Assembly (NCBI GenBank): GCA_945878995.1
Contig: CAMCUN010000013.1
Location: 1 to 63,235, forward strand
Direction: 5' to 3'
DNA from: Polaromonas sp. YR568
Lineage (GTDB): Bacteria; Pseudomonadota; Gammaproteobacteria; Burkholderiales; Burkholderiaceae_C
Length of the DNA: 63,235 nt
Shown piece after piece: positions 41,471-49,646 of the stretch. Numbering within the stretch: the first letter of the stretch is position 1; every line of letters starts with the position of its first letter. The position numbers were made by a program, and so were the translations under genes. Under the pieces are notes generated by a model. That model was not told the origin of the DNA, made no database searches, and saw only the letters and a list, made by a program, of their open reading frames with translations.

Positions 41471-42756
41471 TCTGGGCTGCCCTGGGGGCGCTGTTGAGCC
41501 TGACCGTGCTCACCGGAGCCATGTTGGGCGCCGCCTTGGGCCTGACCGGTTTTGCCATCTTGCATTTTTTTGCCGGCGGCTCCATGCGCCTGGGCGTGCA
41601 GGCTGTTTTCAATGTGCTGGGCGAGTTCACGCTCACCTCCATTCCCCTGTTTATTTTGCTGGGCGACGTGCTGGTGGCCAGCGGCCTGGCGGGCGGCATT
41701 TACAAAGCGCTCTCGCCTCTGTTTGCCCGCCTGCGCGGCGGCCTGCTGCACACCAACATTGCCGTGTGCACCGTGTTTGGCGCGGTCAGCGGCTCGTCCA
41801 TGTCGGTGTCGGCGGCGGTGGGCTCGGTCGCCTATCCGGAGCTCATAGGTCGCGGTTACGACAAGCGCATGGTGGTGGGCTCGCTTGCTGGCGGCGGCAC
41901 CTTGGGGCTGTTGATCCCGCCCAGCTTGTCGCTCTTGATTTACGGTGCGCTCACCGACACCTCCATTGGCAAGTTGTTTCTCGCCGGCGTGGTGCCAGGC
42001 TTGATGATGGCGCTGCTGTTCATGATTTACATCGAGATCAAGGCCCGCCGCCATCCTGGGCTGGTGCCTGCCGAGGCGCCGCTGCCCTGGAGCCAAACAC
42101 TGCGCGCCACGCTCGCTGTGTGGCCCATCTTGGTGCTCATCTTGGCCGTGCTGGGCAGCTTGTTCTTGGGCATTGCCACGCCCACCGAATCGGCCGCTGT
42201 CGGGGTGGCTGCGGCAGCCTTGCTGGGTTTCACCATGGGCGACTTGACACTGTCGCGGCTGATGCAAACCTTCGTCAACTCGGCCCGCACCTTTGCCGTG
42301 ATTGCCTTTGTCTTTTTGGGCGCGGTCATCTTGGCGCAGTCCATCAGCGTGTTGCAGCTGCCGCAAAAATTGCTGGAAGGCATCTCCAGCGCGGGCCTGT
42401 CGCCGCTGCTCATGCTGAGCGTGGTGGTGCTGATTTACCTGTTGCTGGGCATGATTTTTGATGGCTTGTCCATGATGGTCATGACGCTGCCTGTGGTGTT
42501 CCCCTTGCTCACCGGCCTGGGCTATGACGCGGTCTGGCTGGGCGTGGTCATCACCATCATGATCGAGGTCGGCATGCTCACCCCGCCGGTGGGCATGAAT
42601 CTGTTTGTGCTGGTGGGCATCTCCAAGCACCAGGTGAATTTGGCCCAAGCCTCCATAGGTGCGCTGCCTTATTGGCTGCTGCTGATGCTGAGCCTGGTCC
42701 TGCTGACCGCCATGCCCGGCATCGCCACCTGGCTGCCGTCGCTGTCTTACAAGTGA
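41467..42756 (+). CDS. dctM: TRAP transporter large permease (DctM)
   Basis: The 429-residue transport subunit with about twelve membrane segments, sodium-coupled in known members. Family blocks are LTSIPLFILLGDVLVASGLAGGIYKALSPLFARLRGGLLHTNIAVCTVFGAVSGSSMSVSAAVGSVAYPEL, SLAGGGTLGLLIPPSLSLLIYG, and the C-terminal VIITIMIEVGMLTPPVGMNLFVLVGIS. The repeated GGGTLGLLIPPS and TPPVGMNL loops are the substrate/ion sites. The start at 41467 overlaps dctQ. Confidence 0.93.
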   Translation: MIWAALGALLSLTVLTGAMLGAALGLTGFAILHFFAGGSMRLGVQAVFNVLGEFTLTSIPLFILLGDVLVASGLAGGIYKALSPLFARLRGGLLHTNIAVCTVFGAVSGSSMSVSAAVGSVAYPELIGRGYDKRMVVGSLAGGGTLGLLIPPSLSLLIYGALTDTSIGKLFLAGVVPGLMMALLFMIYIEIKARRHPGLVPAEAPLPWSQTLRATLAVWPILVLILAVLGSLFLGIATPTESAAVGVAAAALLGFTMGDLTLSRLMQTFVNSARTFAVIAFVFLGAVILAQSISVLQLPQKLLEGISSAGLSPLLMLSVVVLIYLLLGMIFDGLSMMVMTLPVVFPLLTGLGYDAVWLGVVITIMIEVGMLTPPVGMNLFVLVGISKHQVNLAQASIGALPYWLLLMLSLVLLTAMPGIATWLPSLSYK

Positions 42757-42763
42757 GCCGCTC

Positions 42764-44011
42764 ATGAGTGACATCTTGCGCCCCCGCGCCCAAGCGCTGA
42801 TGAGCGAGCACGGGCTGGACGCCCTGGTGGTGGCCAAGCCCGAAAGCTATGCCTGGGCCACCGGCGCCGCACCCGGCGTGGCCTCGTTTTTCAGGCGCGC
42901 AGGCTCGGCCCTGGCGCTGATCCCGGCCGATGCGGGCCGGCCCGTCTCGGCCGTGGCCACCGAGCTGTTTGCTGCGCTCGCGCGAGCTGCGCTCGGTGAG
43001 GCGCAGGTGCTCAGCCACCCCGACTGGGTCGAGACCGCCGACATCCGCCCCTGGCTCGCCAGCGGCCAGAGCGCCGCCGAGTTGGCCGAGCGCAGCTGGC
43101 AAGCGGCGGGCCGCGCCCCTGGGTTTTCTCGCCCTGGCGTGTTCGACGCACGCCTGGCCTTTGCCCGCCTGGGCGAGCTGCTGGCGCGCGAAGGCCTGCA
43201 AGGCGCGCGCGTGGGCCTGGACCTTGACTTTTGGCCGGTGGCCGACTTTGCGCTCCTGCGCGAGCAACTGCCGCAAGTGCAGTGGCGCGACGGCAGCGCC
43301 GTGCTGGGCGCCATCAAGGCCGTCAAGTCGCCGCGCGAAATCAAGCTGCTGCGCCAAGCCGCGTCTGTGGCCGAGGCCGGCATGCGCACGGCCATGGCTG
43401 CGGTGCATGTGGGCGTCACACGCGACGCCATTGCGGCGGCTTGGCGGGCTGGCGTCGAGGCCGAGGTGCAGCGCACTGGGCTGCGCCTGTCGGGCCAGTG
43501 GGAGTACACCAGCGTGGGGCCGCTGCCCTGGCAGGGCGGCGGTGCGGTGCAGCGTGGCGATGTGATCAAGTTTGACGTGGGCTGCTTGATCGAGGGCTAC
43601 AGCTCCGACAGCGGCCGCACCTTCAGCTGCGGGCCTGCCCGGCCGCGCACCCGCGAGATCATGCAGGCCCTGGCCGAGGCTTTTGCCGCCGGGCTGGAAG
43701 TGCTCAAGCCCGGGCACTTGTTCAGCGAGGTGCACCAGCGCGCTACCGCCGCCATGCAGCGCGCCGGCTTTGCCAGCTTTTCACGCGGCCACTTTGGCCA
43801 CAGCCTGGGGCACGACACCTTTTGCGAAGTGGCCCCCTTCATTGCAGCGCAAGCCCATACGCCCATTGAGCCCGGCATGGTGCTGGCGTTTGAGACGCCG
43901 TTTTATGTGGACGGCGAGGGCGGCTTCATCATTGAAGACCAGTTCCTCATCACCGCCAACGGCGCCGAGCCGGCTTGGTCGCTGGAGCGTGGCTTGGTGG
44001 CATTGGGCTGA
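42764..44011 (+). CDS. M24-family peptidase (Xaa-Pro aminopeptidase-like)
   Basis: A 415-residue pita-bread metallopeptidase with an N-terminal creatinase-like domain (about 1-170). Metal ligands are expected in VIKFDVGCLIEGYSSDSGRTF (Asp, Asp), FSRGHFGHSLGHDTF (His), FETPFYVDGEGGFIIEDQFL (Glu, Glu). All five metal sites appear intact. It starts seven bases after dctM and is probably cotranscribed, so it may hydrolyse the imported compound (a creatine-, proline- or amide-like substrate). A terminator follows. Confidence 0.88.
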   Translation: MSDILRPRAQALMSEHGLDALVVAKPESYAWATGAAPGVASFFRRAGSALALIPADAGRPVSAVATELFAALARAALGEAQVLSHPDWVETADIRPWLASGQSAAELAERSWQAAGRAPGFSRPGVFDARLAFARLGELLAREGLQGARVGLDLDFWPVADFALLREQLPQVQWRDGSAVLGAIKAVKSPREIKLLRQAASVAEAGMRTAMAAVHVGVTRDAIAAAWRAGVEAEVQRTGLRLSGQWEYTSVGPLPWQGGGAVQRGDVIKFDVGCLIEGYSSDSGRTFSCGPARPRTREIMQALAEAFAAGLEVLKPGHLFSEVHQRATAAMQRAGFASFSRGHFGHSLGHDTFCEVAPFIAAQAHTPIEPGMVLAFETPFYVDGEGGFIIEDQFLITANGAEPAWSLERGLVALG

Positions 44012-44049
44012 GTTAACGCCTGGGCTGCGTTAGATTTTTTACGCGTCAA

Positions 44050-44082
44050 AAAGCCCGGTCTCCTACTCAGAGCCCGGGCTTT
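44050..44082. terminator. Intrinsic terminator after the TRAP operon
   Basis: AAAGCCCGG (44050-44058) pairs with CCGGGCTTT (44074-44082), 9-bp stem. The A-run and T-run on either side let it act for both convergent operons. Confidence 0.8.
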
Positions 44083-44156
44083 CAAAGAACCGTCTTTTTG
44101 CTGCCAGCTTGTTCAGTCTGCTAACAGGACTCGACGTTGCGGCTCAACCGGTCGCG

Positions 44157-45794
44157 TCATTGGCCAGTGGTGGCCTCTTTTGCTTTTTTGCGGTACTCCG
44201 TCCATGCGCCTTGCGGTGCTAGGCCGCTGCGCGGCTTGCGAAAGCGCTCGCCGTCCACCTTGGGTGCTTGTGCCGAGTCGTCGTCCAGGCGGACCACCCG
44301 TGCGACCAGTGTGTTGCCGCTGAGGTAGCCGTCCACGTACACGGACTTGCCGCCCACGGTGTCAGTGCTGCCAGGCGCGACCAGTCCCAAGAAGCTGGTG
44401 GCCTCGTTCCACTGCACCGTGCGGGCGCTGTTGTTCAAGGTGAGCGTGAAGGTCTTGGCCGTCAGGTCGACGGCCGAGGCCGCGCCCTCCTGGCTGCGGA
44501 TCACCTGCGTGGTCACCGTCGGTGTGCAGCTCAGGCTCTGGGCTTTGACCACATTGGTGGCCGCCTGCTGCAAGGCCTGCACCTTCACCAGCACGTCGGC
44601 GGCGGCGCTCACGCCCGGGCAGGCCGTGGCCCAGCTGATGTTGCTGGCGTCCACCGGCACACCGCGCACCACAAAGCTGCCGGCGTCGACAAAGTCGGTG
44701 ACGGGGCCGATCAGCAGCACCTGTGCCAAGTCTGCCGTGGTGTCGGCCGTGCGCACCTTGACCGTGCCAGCTGTGACGCTGCCGTCACTGTTCACGCTGC
44801 CGCCGACCAGCACATAGGCGCCGTTTTGCACGGTGCTCTGCTTGCCTTTGAGGTCGGTGACGGTGGCGCCAGCCAGCTTGATGAGGGTGTTGCCCAGCAC
44901 CAGGGTGTTGGCCGTGGCGTCGTAGCCGGTGGCCACGCCGCTGAGCTGCGCCTTGGCACCCACGTTGGCGCTGTCCTGGTTGCGATCAACGCGGATGTGG
45001 CTGGCCGTCAGCGTGCTGGCGTTCAAGGTCGAGCTGCTGAATGCGGTGACCTGCAAGCCATCGGCCAGGGTGCTGCCGGCCGGACGCAGGGCGCTGCTCG
45101 CAGACACTTGCACTGTCAGGCCGTTGAGCGTGAAGCTGGCCCCGCCTGCCGTGCTGGCGTAGCCGCTGATCTTGCCGCTGATCTGCAGCTTGGCACCGGC
45201 TGCTGGCGCCTTGGCAATGCGCGTGGCCTGCACGCTGTAGCTGGCGTTGTTGGTGCTGTAGACCGGCGTGCCGTGGATCTCCACCAGATCGCCAGTGCTC
45301 ACGTTGCTCAGGTCGGCATAGCCGCCGCCAAAGACGGTGACCGGGCCCAGGGCACTGCTGCTGTTGATGCTGACGTTTTGCGCCGCCACCCTGAGCGTGC
45401 CTGCGGTGCTGTCGATGGCGCTGACCACGCCGATCAAGGCCGCATCGACCGTGATCTGGCTGGCCTGGCCGCGTTCGTCGTGCTTGACCCGCACGCGCTG
45501 GCCCAGCTGCACCAGGTCGCTGCTCAGGCTGCCGTCCGCGTTTTCGCGCAGCACCTTGGCCTGGGCGTCTTCAATTTCGGTGCCATCGACCACCACGGAG
45601 CCAAAGCCCGTGACGGCGCCGGCGGTCAGCAAGACGCTGCTGCTGGCCGAAGGGGTGCTGCCACCACCTCCTCCTCCGCCACAGGCGGACAGCAAGGACA
45701 GGCCCAAGGCCATGGCAGCCCAGCTGCAGCTGCGACGCGCCAACGGCGGTTCTTGGGGCGATGTGCTTGAAATTTGTTGAGGGTGCGGGATCAT
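44157..45794 (-). CDS. DUF5666 domain lipoprotein
   Basis: A 545-residue exported lipoprotein. The start at 45794 follows CACAAGGAG and gives a twin-Arg-containing N-terminus, a hydrophobic segment and a lipobox LLSACGGGGGGG (Cys followed by a Gly-rich linker). The body consists of repeated beta-rich DUF5666 units, beginning LLTAGAVTGFGSVVVDGTEIEDAQAKVL and LGQRVRVKHDERGQASQI. At least four copies of the pattern GSVxxxGxxI and G(Q/D)xVxVxGxxxxDGxVxA can be seen. It ends with a charged tail. It is third in an operon with another DUF5666 protein and DUF6502. Function is unknown; a surface or periplasmic binding role is likely. Confidence 0.85.
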   Translation of the reverse strand: MIPHPQQISSTSPQEPPLARRSCSWAAMALGLSLLSACGGGGGGGSTPSASSSVLLTAGAVTGFGSVVVDGTEIEDAQAKVLRENADGSLSSDLVQLGQRVRVKHDERGQASQITVDAALIGVVSAIDSTAGTLRVAAQNVSINSSSALGPVTVFGGGYADLSNVSTGDLVEIHGTPVYSTNNASYSVQATRIAKAPAAGAKLQISGKISGYASTAGGASFTLNGLTVQVSASSALRPAGSTLADGLQVTAFSSSTLNASTLTASHIRVDRNQDSANVGAKAQLSGVATGYDATANTLVLGNTLIKLAGATVTDLKGKQSTVQNGAYVLVGGSVNSDGSVTAGTVKVRTADTTADLAQVLLIGPVTDFVDAGSFVVRGVPVDASNISWATACPGVSAAADVLVKVQALQQAATNVVKAQSLSCTPTVTTQVIRSQEGAASAVDLTAKTFTLTLNNSARTVQWNEATSFLGLVAPGSTDTVGGKSVYVDGYLSGNTLVARVVRLDDDSAQAPKVDGERFRKPRSGLAPQGAWTEYRKKAKEATTGQ

Positions 45795-45887
45795 GAAAGC
45801 TCCTTGTGATGAAACGATGAGGTCCGTGGGGACCATGGGGTTGGTGGGGTTGAAGGGATTGGTGGGGTTGACAGGGTGAAGAGGCGC

Positions 45888-47252
45888 TCAGTTGGGTTTG
45901 AGCTTGCGCAGAACCAGCACGCCGCCCGTGCGCTGGTATTCAATCTCGACGCTGCGACCCAGCCGGCTCGTCCAATCGATGGGCGCCAGCAGGCTGCGGT
46001 CTGTGCGTTGCAGGGTCAGCACGGCGCCGCGCACCAGCACCTGCACACTGCCTGCTTGCAGGGCCTGCAGCAAGCCGGTGGCCTCTTGAACGCCGCCCTC
46101 GGGCAAGGCCATGGAGCATTCCACCCGCGTGGCTACCGGCAACTGGCCGGGGGTGTCGCGCCTGGCTTTGACCGTGACGTACACCTCGGCCTTCGCAGGC
46201 AGGCCCTGGCAGCCCTCGGTCAGGGCCGTGGACGGCAGGCTGACCGTGGTGCCACGCAGCTGCAAGGTGCTGGCGTTGGGGGTCCAGTCCAGCGTGCCCT
46301 TGAGTTGCACCGAGGGCTGGTCTTGCTGGGTTTGTTCTGTCAGGCTGCTGGCCACCCATTCACCGCCCTGGCGCTTGAGTTGCAATTGCACCTGCGTGCC
46401 TGCGGCCGGCGCAGCGCCTGCCCAGCCCTCGGGCAAACGCACGTCCAGGCCCTGAACCCGGACGCGACTGGATGGCCCGTCGCTGCTGGTCACCACCGCG
46501 TTCAAGCTCAGGCCCTGATCGCCCGCAGCCTGCAAGTTGGCATCGGCCACGCTTTGCGCCAGCAGGAACGAAGTTGAAGGCGAGAAAGCGTCTGGGCTCA
46601 GACGTGCCCGCACCAGGCTGCCGGCCTGCACGCTGGCGGGCAGCTCGGCCGCGCGCAGCTCGGTGCCTTGCGCGTCGTCAAGCCACAGGCGGTCGGCGCT
46701 GCGGCTGCGCACCGGGGCCGTCAGCAGCACGGTGTCGGGCAGGCTGAGCAATTTTTCGATGCGGCTGGCCAGCATCAGCCACTGCCCACCTTCACGGCTC
46801 CACATACCGTGCACCTCCAGGGCGTCGCCAGCGCGCACCTGGCTCAAACCCTCGAAGACGGTGGGCGCCAGGCTGGTGTTCGTGGCATTGACAATGCGCA
46901 CCCGCTGGCCCAGCAAGGTGAACTCGCCCTGTGCATCGGCGTTGGTTGAGGCGGCTCCCAAAAACTGCGGCAGGACCAGGATGGAAGAGGCCTGGTTCAG
47001 CGTGTGCGTGATGCGCACCCGCTGGCCCAGCTTGGCTTCGGCCACGCCGCTTTCGCCCTCGCGCTCGACCAAGGCTTGCGCGTCGCCATAGGCCACCCCG
47101 TCGATCAGCACGCTGCCAAAACCGCTGACCGTGCCTTCGGCCACGCCACTGCCGCCGCTGCCTACGCCACCGGCAACACCTACAGCTCCGCCGCAGCCGG
47201 CCACCAGCAAAGCCAGCACCAGGCCAGTCATGAAAGAAAGAAGTTGGGTCAT
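45888..47252 (-). CDS. DUF5666-like lipoprotein, paralogue of the next gene
   Basis: A 454-residue exported lipoprotein: MTQLLSFMTGLVLALLVAGCGGAVGVAGG is a signal peptide with a lipobox (VAGC). GTVSGFGSVLIDGVAYGDAQALVEREGESGVAEAKLGQRVRITHTLNQAS parallels the first module of the following gene, and LRGTTVSLPSTALTEGC and EVHGMWSREGGQWLMLASRIEKL repeat the OB-like beta units. The start at 47252 overlaps DUF6502 by four bases (ATGA), so the gene is coupled to it. The two DUF5666 proteins probably arose by tandem duplication and now differ in length. Confidence 0.82.
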   Translation of the reverse strand: MTQLLSFMTGLVLALLVAGCGGAVGVAGGVGSGGSGVAEGTVSGFGSVLIDGVAYGDAQALVEREGESGVAEAKLGQRVRITHTLNQASSILVLPQFLGAASTNADAQGEFTLLGQRVRIVNATNTSLAPTVFEGLSQVRAGDALEVHGMWSREGGQWLMLASRIEKLLSLPDTVLLTAPVRSRSADRLWLDDAQGTELRAAELPASVQAGSLVRARLSPDAFSPSTSFLLAQSVADANLQAAGDQGLSLNAVVTSSDGPSSRVRVQGLDVRLPEGWAGAAPAAGTQVQLQLKRQGGEWVASSLTEQTQQDQPSVQLKGTLDWTPNASTLQLRGTTVSLPSTALTEGCQGLPAKAEVYVTVKARRDTPGQLPVATRVECSMALPEGGVQEATGLLQALQAGSVQVLVRGAVLTLQRTDRSLLAPIDWTSRLGRSVEIEYQRTGGVLVLRKLKPN

Positions 47253-48097
47253 GTGGGATCCGTCACATCTGAGTCGCCAGGCGGCGGGGGCGCCGCCTGC
47301 TCGGGCGCACTGAAATTGAACAATCCAAGCCGAAAGCGATGCGCCGGTGCCTGACCGGCATCGCGTTCGCACAAGGGCGTGGCGGCCTCCACCACCTGCT
47401 TGAGCACCTGCGCCCACAAGGTGTTGGCCAACTGGTTGAGCTCGCGCACAGACTCGGCTGACAGGCCGTCGGCGAACACGCTTTGTTCCAGAAATTTGCC
47501 CTGCCCCTCGGTGCTGAGGTTGTGCACGCCAGCGTGCAGGTGGTCGGCCACGGCGCCGGCCATCAGGCGGCGCGCCTGTTCGTCTTCGGCGTCGGGCACA
47601 AAGGCCTCGCGCAGCAAATGCACCTGCTCACCTTCCTCGCTGACCAAGCCCAGGCGCTGCAGTTCCTGCAGCACGGCGCGCGGATGCACATCGCGCGAGA
47701 CCGCCTGCGCGAGGGCTTCAAAGGAGGGCGCCGCACCGGCCAGGGGCAACACGTCAGGCAAGTTGTCGTCGGACAACCAGCGGGTGAGCACCTGGTTGGC
47801 CAGGCTGGGCTTGCCCCAGTCGTCGCGCTGACCGCGCGCGGCCTGCCAGTTGGCCTGGGCGCTGGCGCGCAAGGCACGCACATCCTTGCGGTGCAGCCCC
47901 GACAGCAAGCTCAGTGATGAATCAGTGACTTTTTCGCCGCTGCGCTCGAGCTCCTGCTGGGCTTGCGCCAAGAACAAGGGCTTGAGCGCGGCCGTGAACT
48001 CACCGTAACCCACGCCCGAGCGCAGCAGCCAGCTCACCAGCGGCTGTGCGATGCCCAGCGCTTCGGGCAATACGGAGGGGGGGCGTTCCAAGCTCAT
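47249..48097 (-). CDS. DUF6502 family protein, candidate regulator
   Basis: A 282-residue soluble protein of the DUF6502 family. The segment VSWLLRSGVGYGEFTAALKPLFLAQAQQELERSGEKVTDSSLSLLSGLHRKDVRALR (about 22-80) looks like a winged-helix DNA-binding domain, with SLLSGLHRKDVRAL as recognition-helix-like part. The second half is helical. It is the first gene of the operon and is followed by two DUF5666 lipoproteins. A perfect palindrome lies within its promoter, so autorepression by this protein is a reasonable guess. The start at 48097 is preceded six bases upstream by TATACT; no Shine-Dalgarno. Confidence 0.78.
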   Translation of the reverse strand: MSLERPPSVLPEALGIAQPLVSWLLRSGVGYGEFTAALKPLFLAQAQQELERSGEKVTDSSLSLLSGLHRKDVRALRASAQANWQAARGQRDDWGKPSLANQVLTRWLSDDNLPDVLPLAGAAPSFEALAQAVSRDVHPRAVLQELQRLGLVSEEGEQVHLLREAFVPDAEDEQARRLMAGAVADHLHAGVHNLSTEGQGKFLEQSVFADGLSAESVRELNQLANTLWAQVLKQVVEAATPLCERDAGQAPAHRFRLGLFNFSAPEQAAPPPPGDSDVTDPT

Positions 48098-48102
48098 GGC
48101 TC

Positions 48103-48132
48103 AAGTATATGGGAAAATTTCCCATATTTAAA
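48103..48132 (-). promoter_or_regulatory. Promoter with perfect 21-bp palindrome in the spacer (DUF6502 operon)
   Basis: On the minus strand TTTAAA (48132-48127), a 17-bp spacer and TATACT (48109-48104) form a promoter; the ATG follows after six bases. Arms ATATGGGAAA (48107-48116) and TTTCCCATAT (48118-48127) form a perfect palindrome around one A and occupy the whole spacer, so any bound protein would exclude RNA polymerase. Confidence 0.75.
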
Positions 48133-48563
48133 GATTCCCCTGCTTGCGTTGTGGAATTGCTGGGACGTGCCCCTTGCTTGTTGGCCCAAGGATGACAAAA
48201 GCGCCCCCGGTGTGAGGCGGCCTTCAGATCGGGCCCACATCGGTTCTTGAGATCAATGAAGATGGATCTTTTTGTCCGAACTCCTCATGCTGGGGTCTGG
48301 GTTGGCAAGCGCGTCTATAAAACACCGAAAAATAAAAAACCTCACTGACATATGAATTGAGACATAATCAGGCAGGGTAAGCAGCTGATACTTCAGCCGT
48401 TTGCCCCTCCCCGGTGTTCACCGAGGCTTGTTTGTTCGGCATGTGCCGGGCGGTTGCGCTGTACATTCACAGTCAACTTCATCTCTTCATGGCTGTGCAC
48501 AGGCGTTGAACCTCCTGTGATTTTTGGATCCTTCTGCTTTCCTTCTCTTCCCCCCGGCCCCGC
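48128..48563. other. Gene-free interval between DUF6502 operon and small gene at 48564
   Basis: No gene, RNA or repeat I can support. It includes AT-rich words around 48330-48370 that could hold a promoter for the plus-strand genes (CATAAT at 48363-48368), but no -35 at the right distance. Confidence 0.4.
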
Positions 48564-48779
48564 GTGGCCATCGGCAAATTCGTCGTCTCTCCCCTGACCC
48601 ATCCCACCGACTCCGGCGCCTTCAGTGGCTCTGTCACGGTGTCTAGCGGGCAGGGTTCCGGCTCTTCCCACCGCGTGACCCGGTTTCACCGTCCCTATGC
48701 CTTGCCTGAAGCGGCACAGCTGGTGGCGCTGACCCAGGGTTGGCTGCAAGCGTGCAGCCCGCGCTTTGTCTCGTGCTGA
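48564..48779 (+). CDS. Small conserved-looking protein of unknown function
   Basis: A 71-residue frame starting at GTG: VAIGKFVVSPLTHPTDSGAF then SGSVTVSSGQGSGSSHRVTRF and a C-terminal helix PEAAQLVALTQGWLQA. The IGKFxVSPLT ... SVxxxSGxGSxxxRVxRF pattern resembles short proteins I associate with cold-shock and RNA-binding genes in Burkholderiales, so it is probably real. There is no Shine-Dalgarno and no ATG in frame back to the upstream stop at 48507. It lies 106 bp before the RNA-binding-protein gene. Confidence 0.5.
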   Translation: MAIGKFVVSPLTHPTDSGAFSGSVTVSSGQGSGSSHRVTRFHRPYALPEAAQLVALTQGWLQACSPRFVSC

Positions 48780-48885
48780 TCGCCTGCGCATCAGTCACCA
48801 TCCCTTGCGGGGTCTTTGTTGACCTCGCTTTTTCCCAGCCGCTGATTTTCGAATGCAAGCGGCAATCTCTCAGAAAGGCTCTGTC

Positions 48886-49224
48886 ATGAGCAGCAAAATT
48901 TACGTGGGCAACCTGCCTTATTCCATCGATGACGCCGCCCTGCGCCACAACTTTTCCGAGTACGGCAGCGTGTCGTCGGCCAAAGTCATGATGGACCGCG
49001 ACTCCGGCCGCTCCAAAGGCTTTGGCTTTGTCGAGATGTCCAGCGAAGCAGAGGCGCAAGCCGCCATTGCCGGTCTGAACGGCATGACGGTCGATGGCCG
49101 CGCCATCGTGGTCAACGTCTCGCGTCCTAAAGAGCCAGGCACCGGCTTTGGTGGCGGCGGTGGTGGCGGCGGCCGTGGCTACGGCGGCGGCGGCGGCGGC
49201 GGTGAGCAGCGCCAGCGCTACTGA
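48886..49224 (+). CDS. RRM-domain RNA-binding protein with Gly-rich tail
   Basis: A 112-residue glycine-rich RNA-binding protein. The single RRM has RNP2 KIYVGNL (4-10) and RNP1 KGFGFVEM (44-51), with the usual beta-alpha-beta spacing and a C-terminal tail of Gly/Arg repeats (about 96-105). These bacterial RRM proteins are cold-inducible RNA chaperones. The start at 48886 is preceded by AGAAAGG; the longer frame to 48853 has no site. A perfect intrinsic terminator follows. Confidence 0.93.
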   Translation: MSSKIYVGNLPYSIDDAALRHNFSEYGSVSSAKVMMDRDSGRSKGFGFVEMSSEAEAQAAIAGLNGMTVDGRAIVVNVSRPKEPGTGFGGGGGGGGRGYGGGGGGGEQRQRY

Positions 49225-49291
49225 AATCTGCCGCTCTTTGAGTCAAGCGGCGCTCCCTGAGTGCCGCCCATGACTCTTTGAGTTGCACTGA

Positions 49292-49320
49292 AAAAAAGCC
49301 CGTCGTTGACGGGCTTTTTT
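49292..49320 (+). terminator. Intrinsic terminator of the RRM-protein gene
   Basis: AAAAAAGCCCGTC pairs perfectly with GACGGGCTTTTTT around a 3-nt loop, ending in T6. It is 67 bp after the stop. Confidence 0.92.
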
Positions 49321-49646
49321 GTTTCAGGTGCCGCAGTAAGGCAGCGACGAGCGGGGCAGCACGATGTTCAAAGGGCCTGCTCCGCTCAGACAAAAGTCCA
49401 GCTTTTACCGACCGTGTTTTTTGCCTGCCCTGGTAGGTGTGGGTCTCAGGGTAGTTGTTGACTGCAAAGTCGGTCACGTTCAAGTTCAGCTTGTGCCTGT
49501 GAAGCTCATCCGGACTAAGTCTTTGATTTGAATATAAAAATACAATAAATTTACAATTTTTTACAAACTATAGATCATTAAATACTCCATTTTCTGGCAC
49601 CTTTTTGCAACATACTTGTTAATATGTAAATAATTGTCAGAAAATC
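49321..49646. other. AT-rich interval upstream of truncated membrane-fusion gene
   Basis: No gene. From about 49520 to 49645 the sequence is clearly AT-rich against the GC-rich surroundings, with many TA steps and possible -10 hexamers (TATAGA, AATACT, TTAATA). It may be a promoter for the next gene and a sign of transfer. Confidence 0.5.

Noticed and set aside
41317..42837. 506-codon minus-strand frame opposite the TRAP permease
   Set aside because: His/Gln-rich shadow; DctM has clear family motifs on the plus strand.
44268..45770. 500-codon plus-strand frame opposite the DUF5666 lipoprotein
   Set aside because: The minus-strand gene has a signal peptide, lipobox and repeats; the plus frame has none.
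48393..48791. 132-codon minus-strand frame upstream of the RRM gene
   Set aside because: Low-complexity, no ribosome site, no family resemblance; the plus-strand frame at 48564 is the better candidate.
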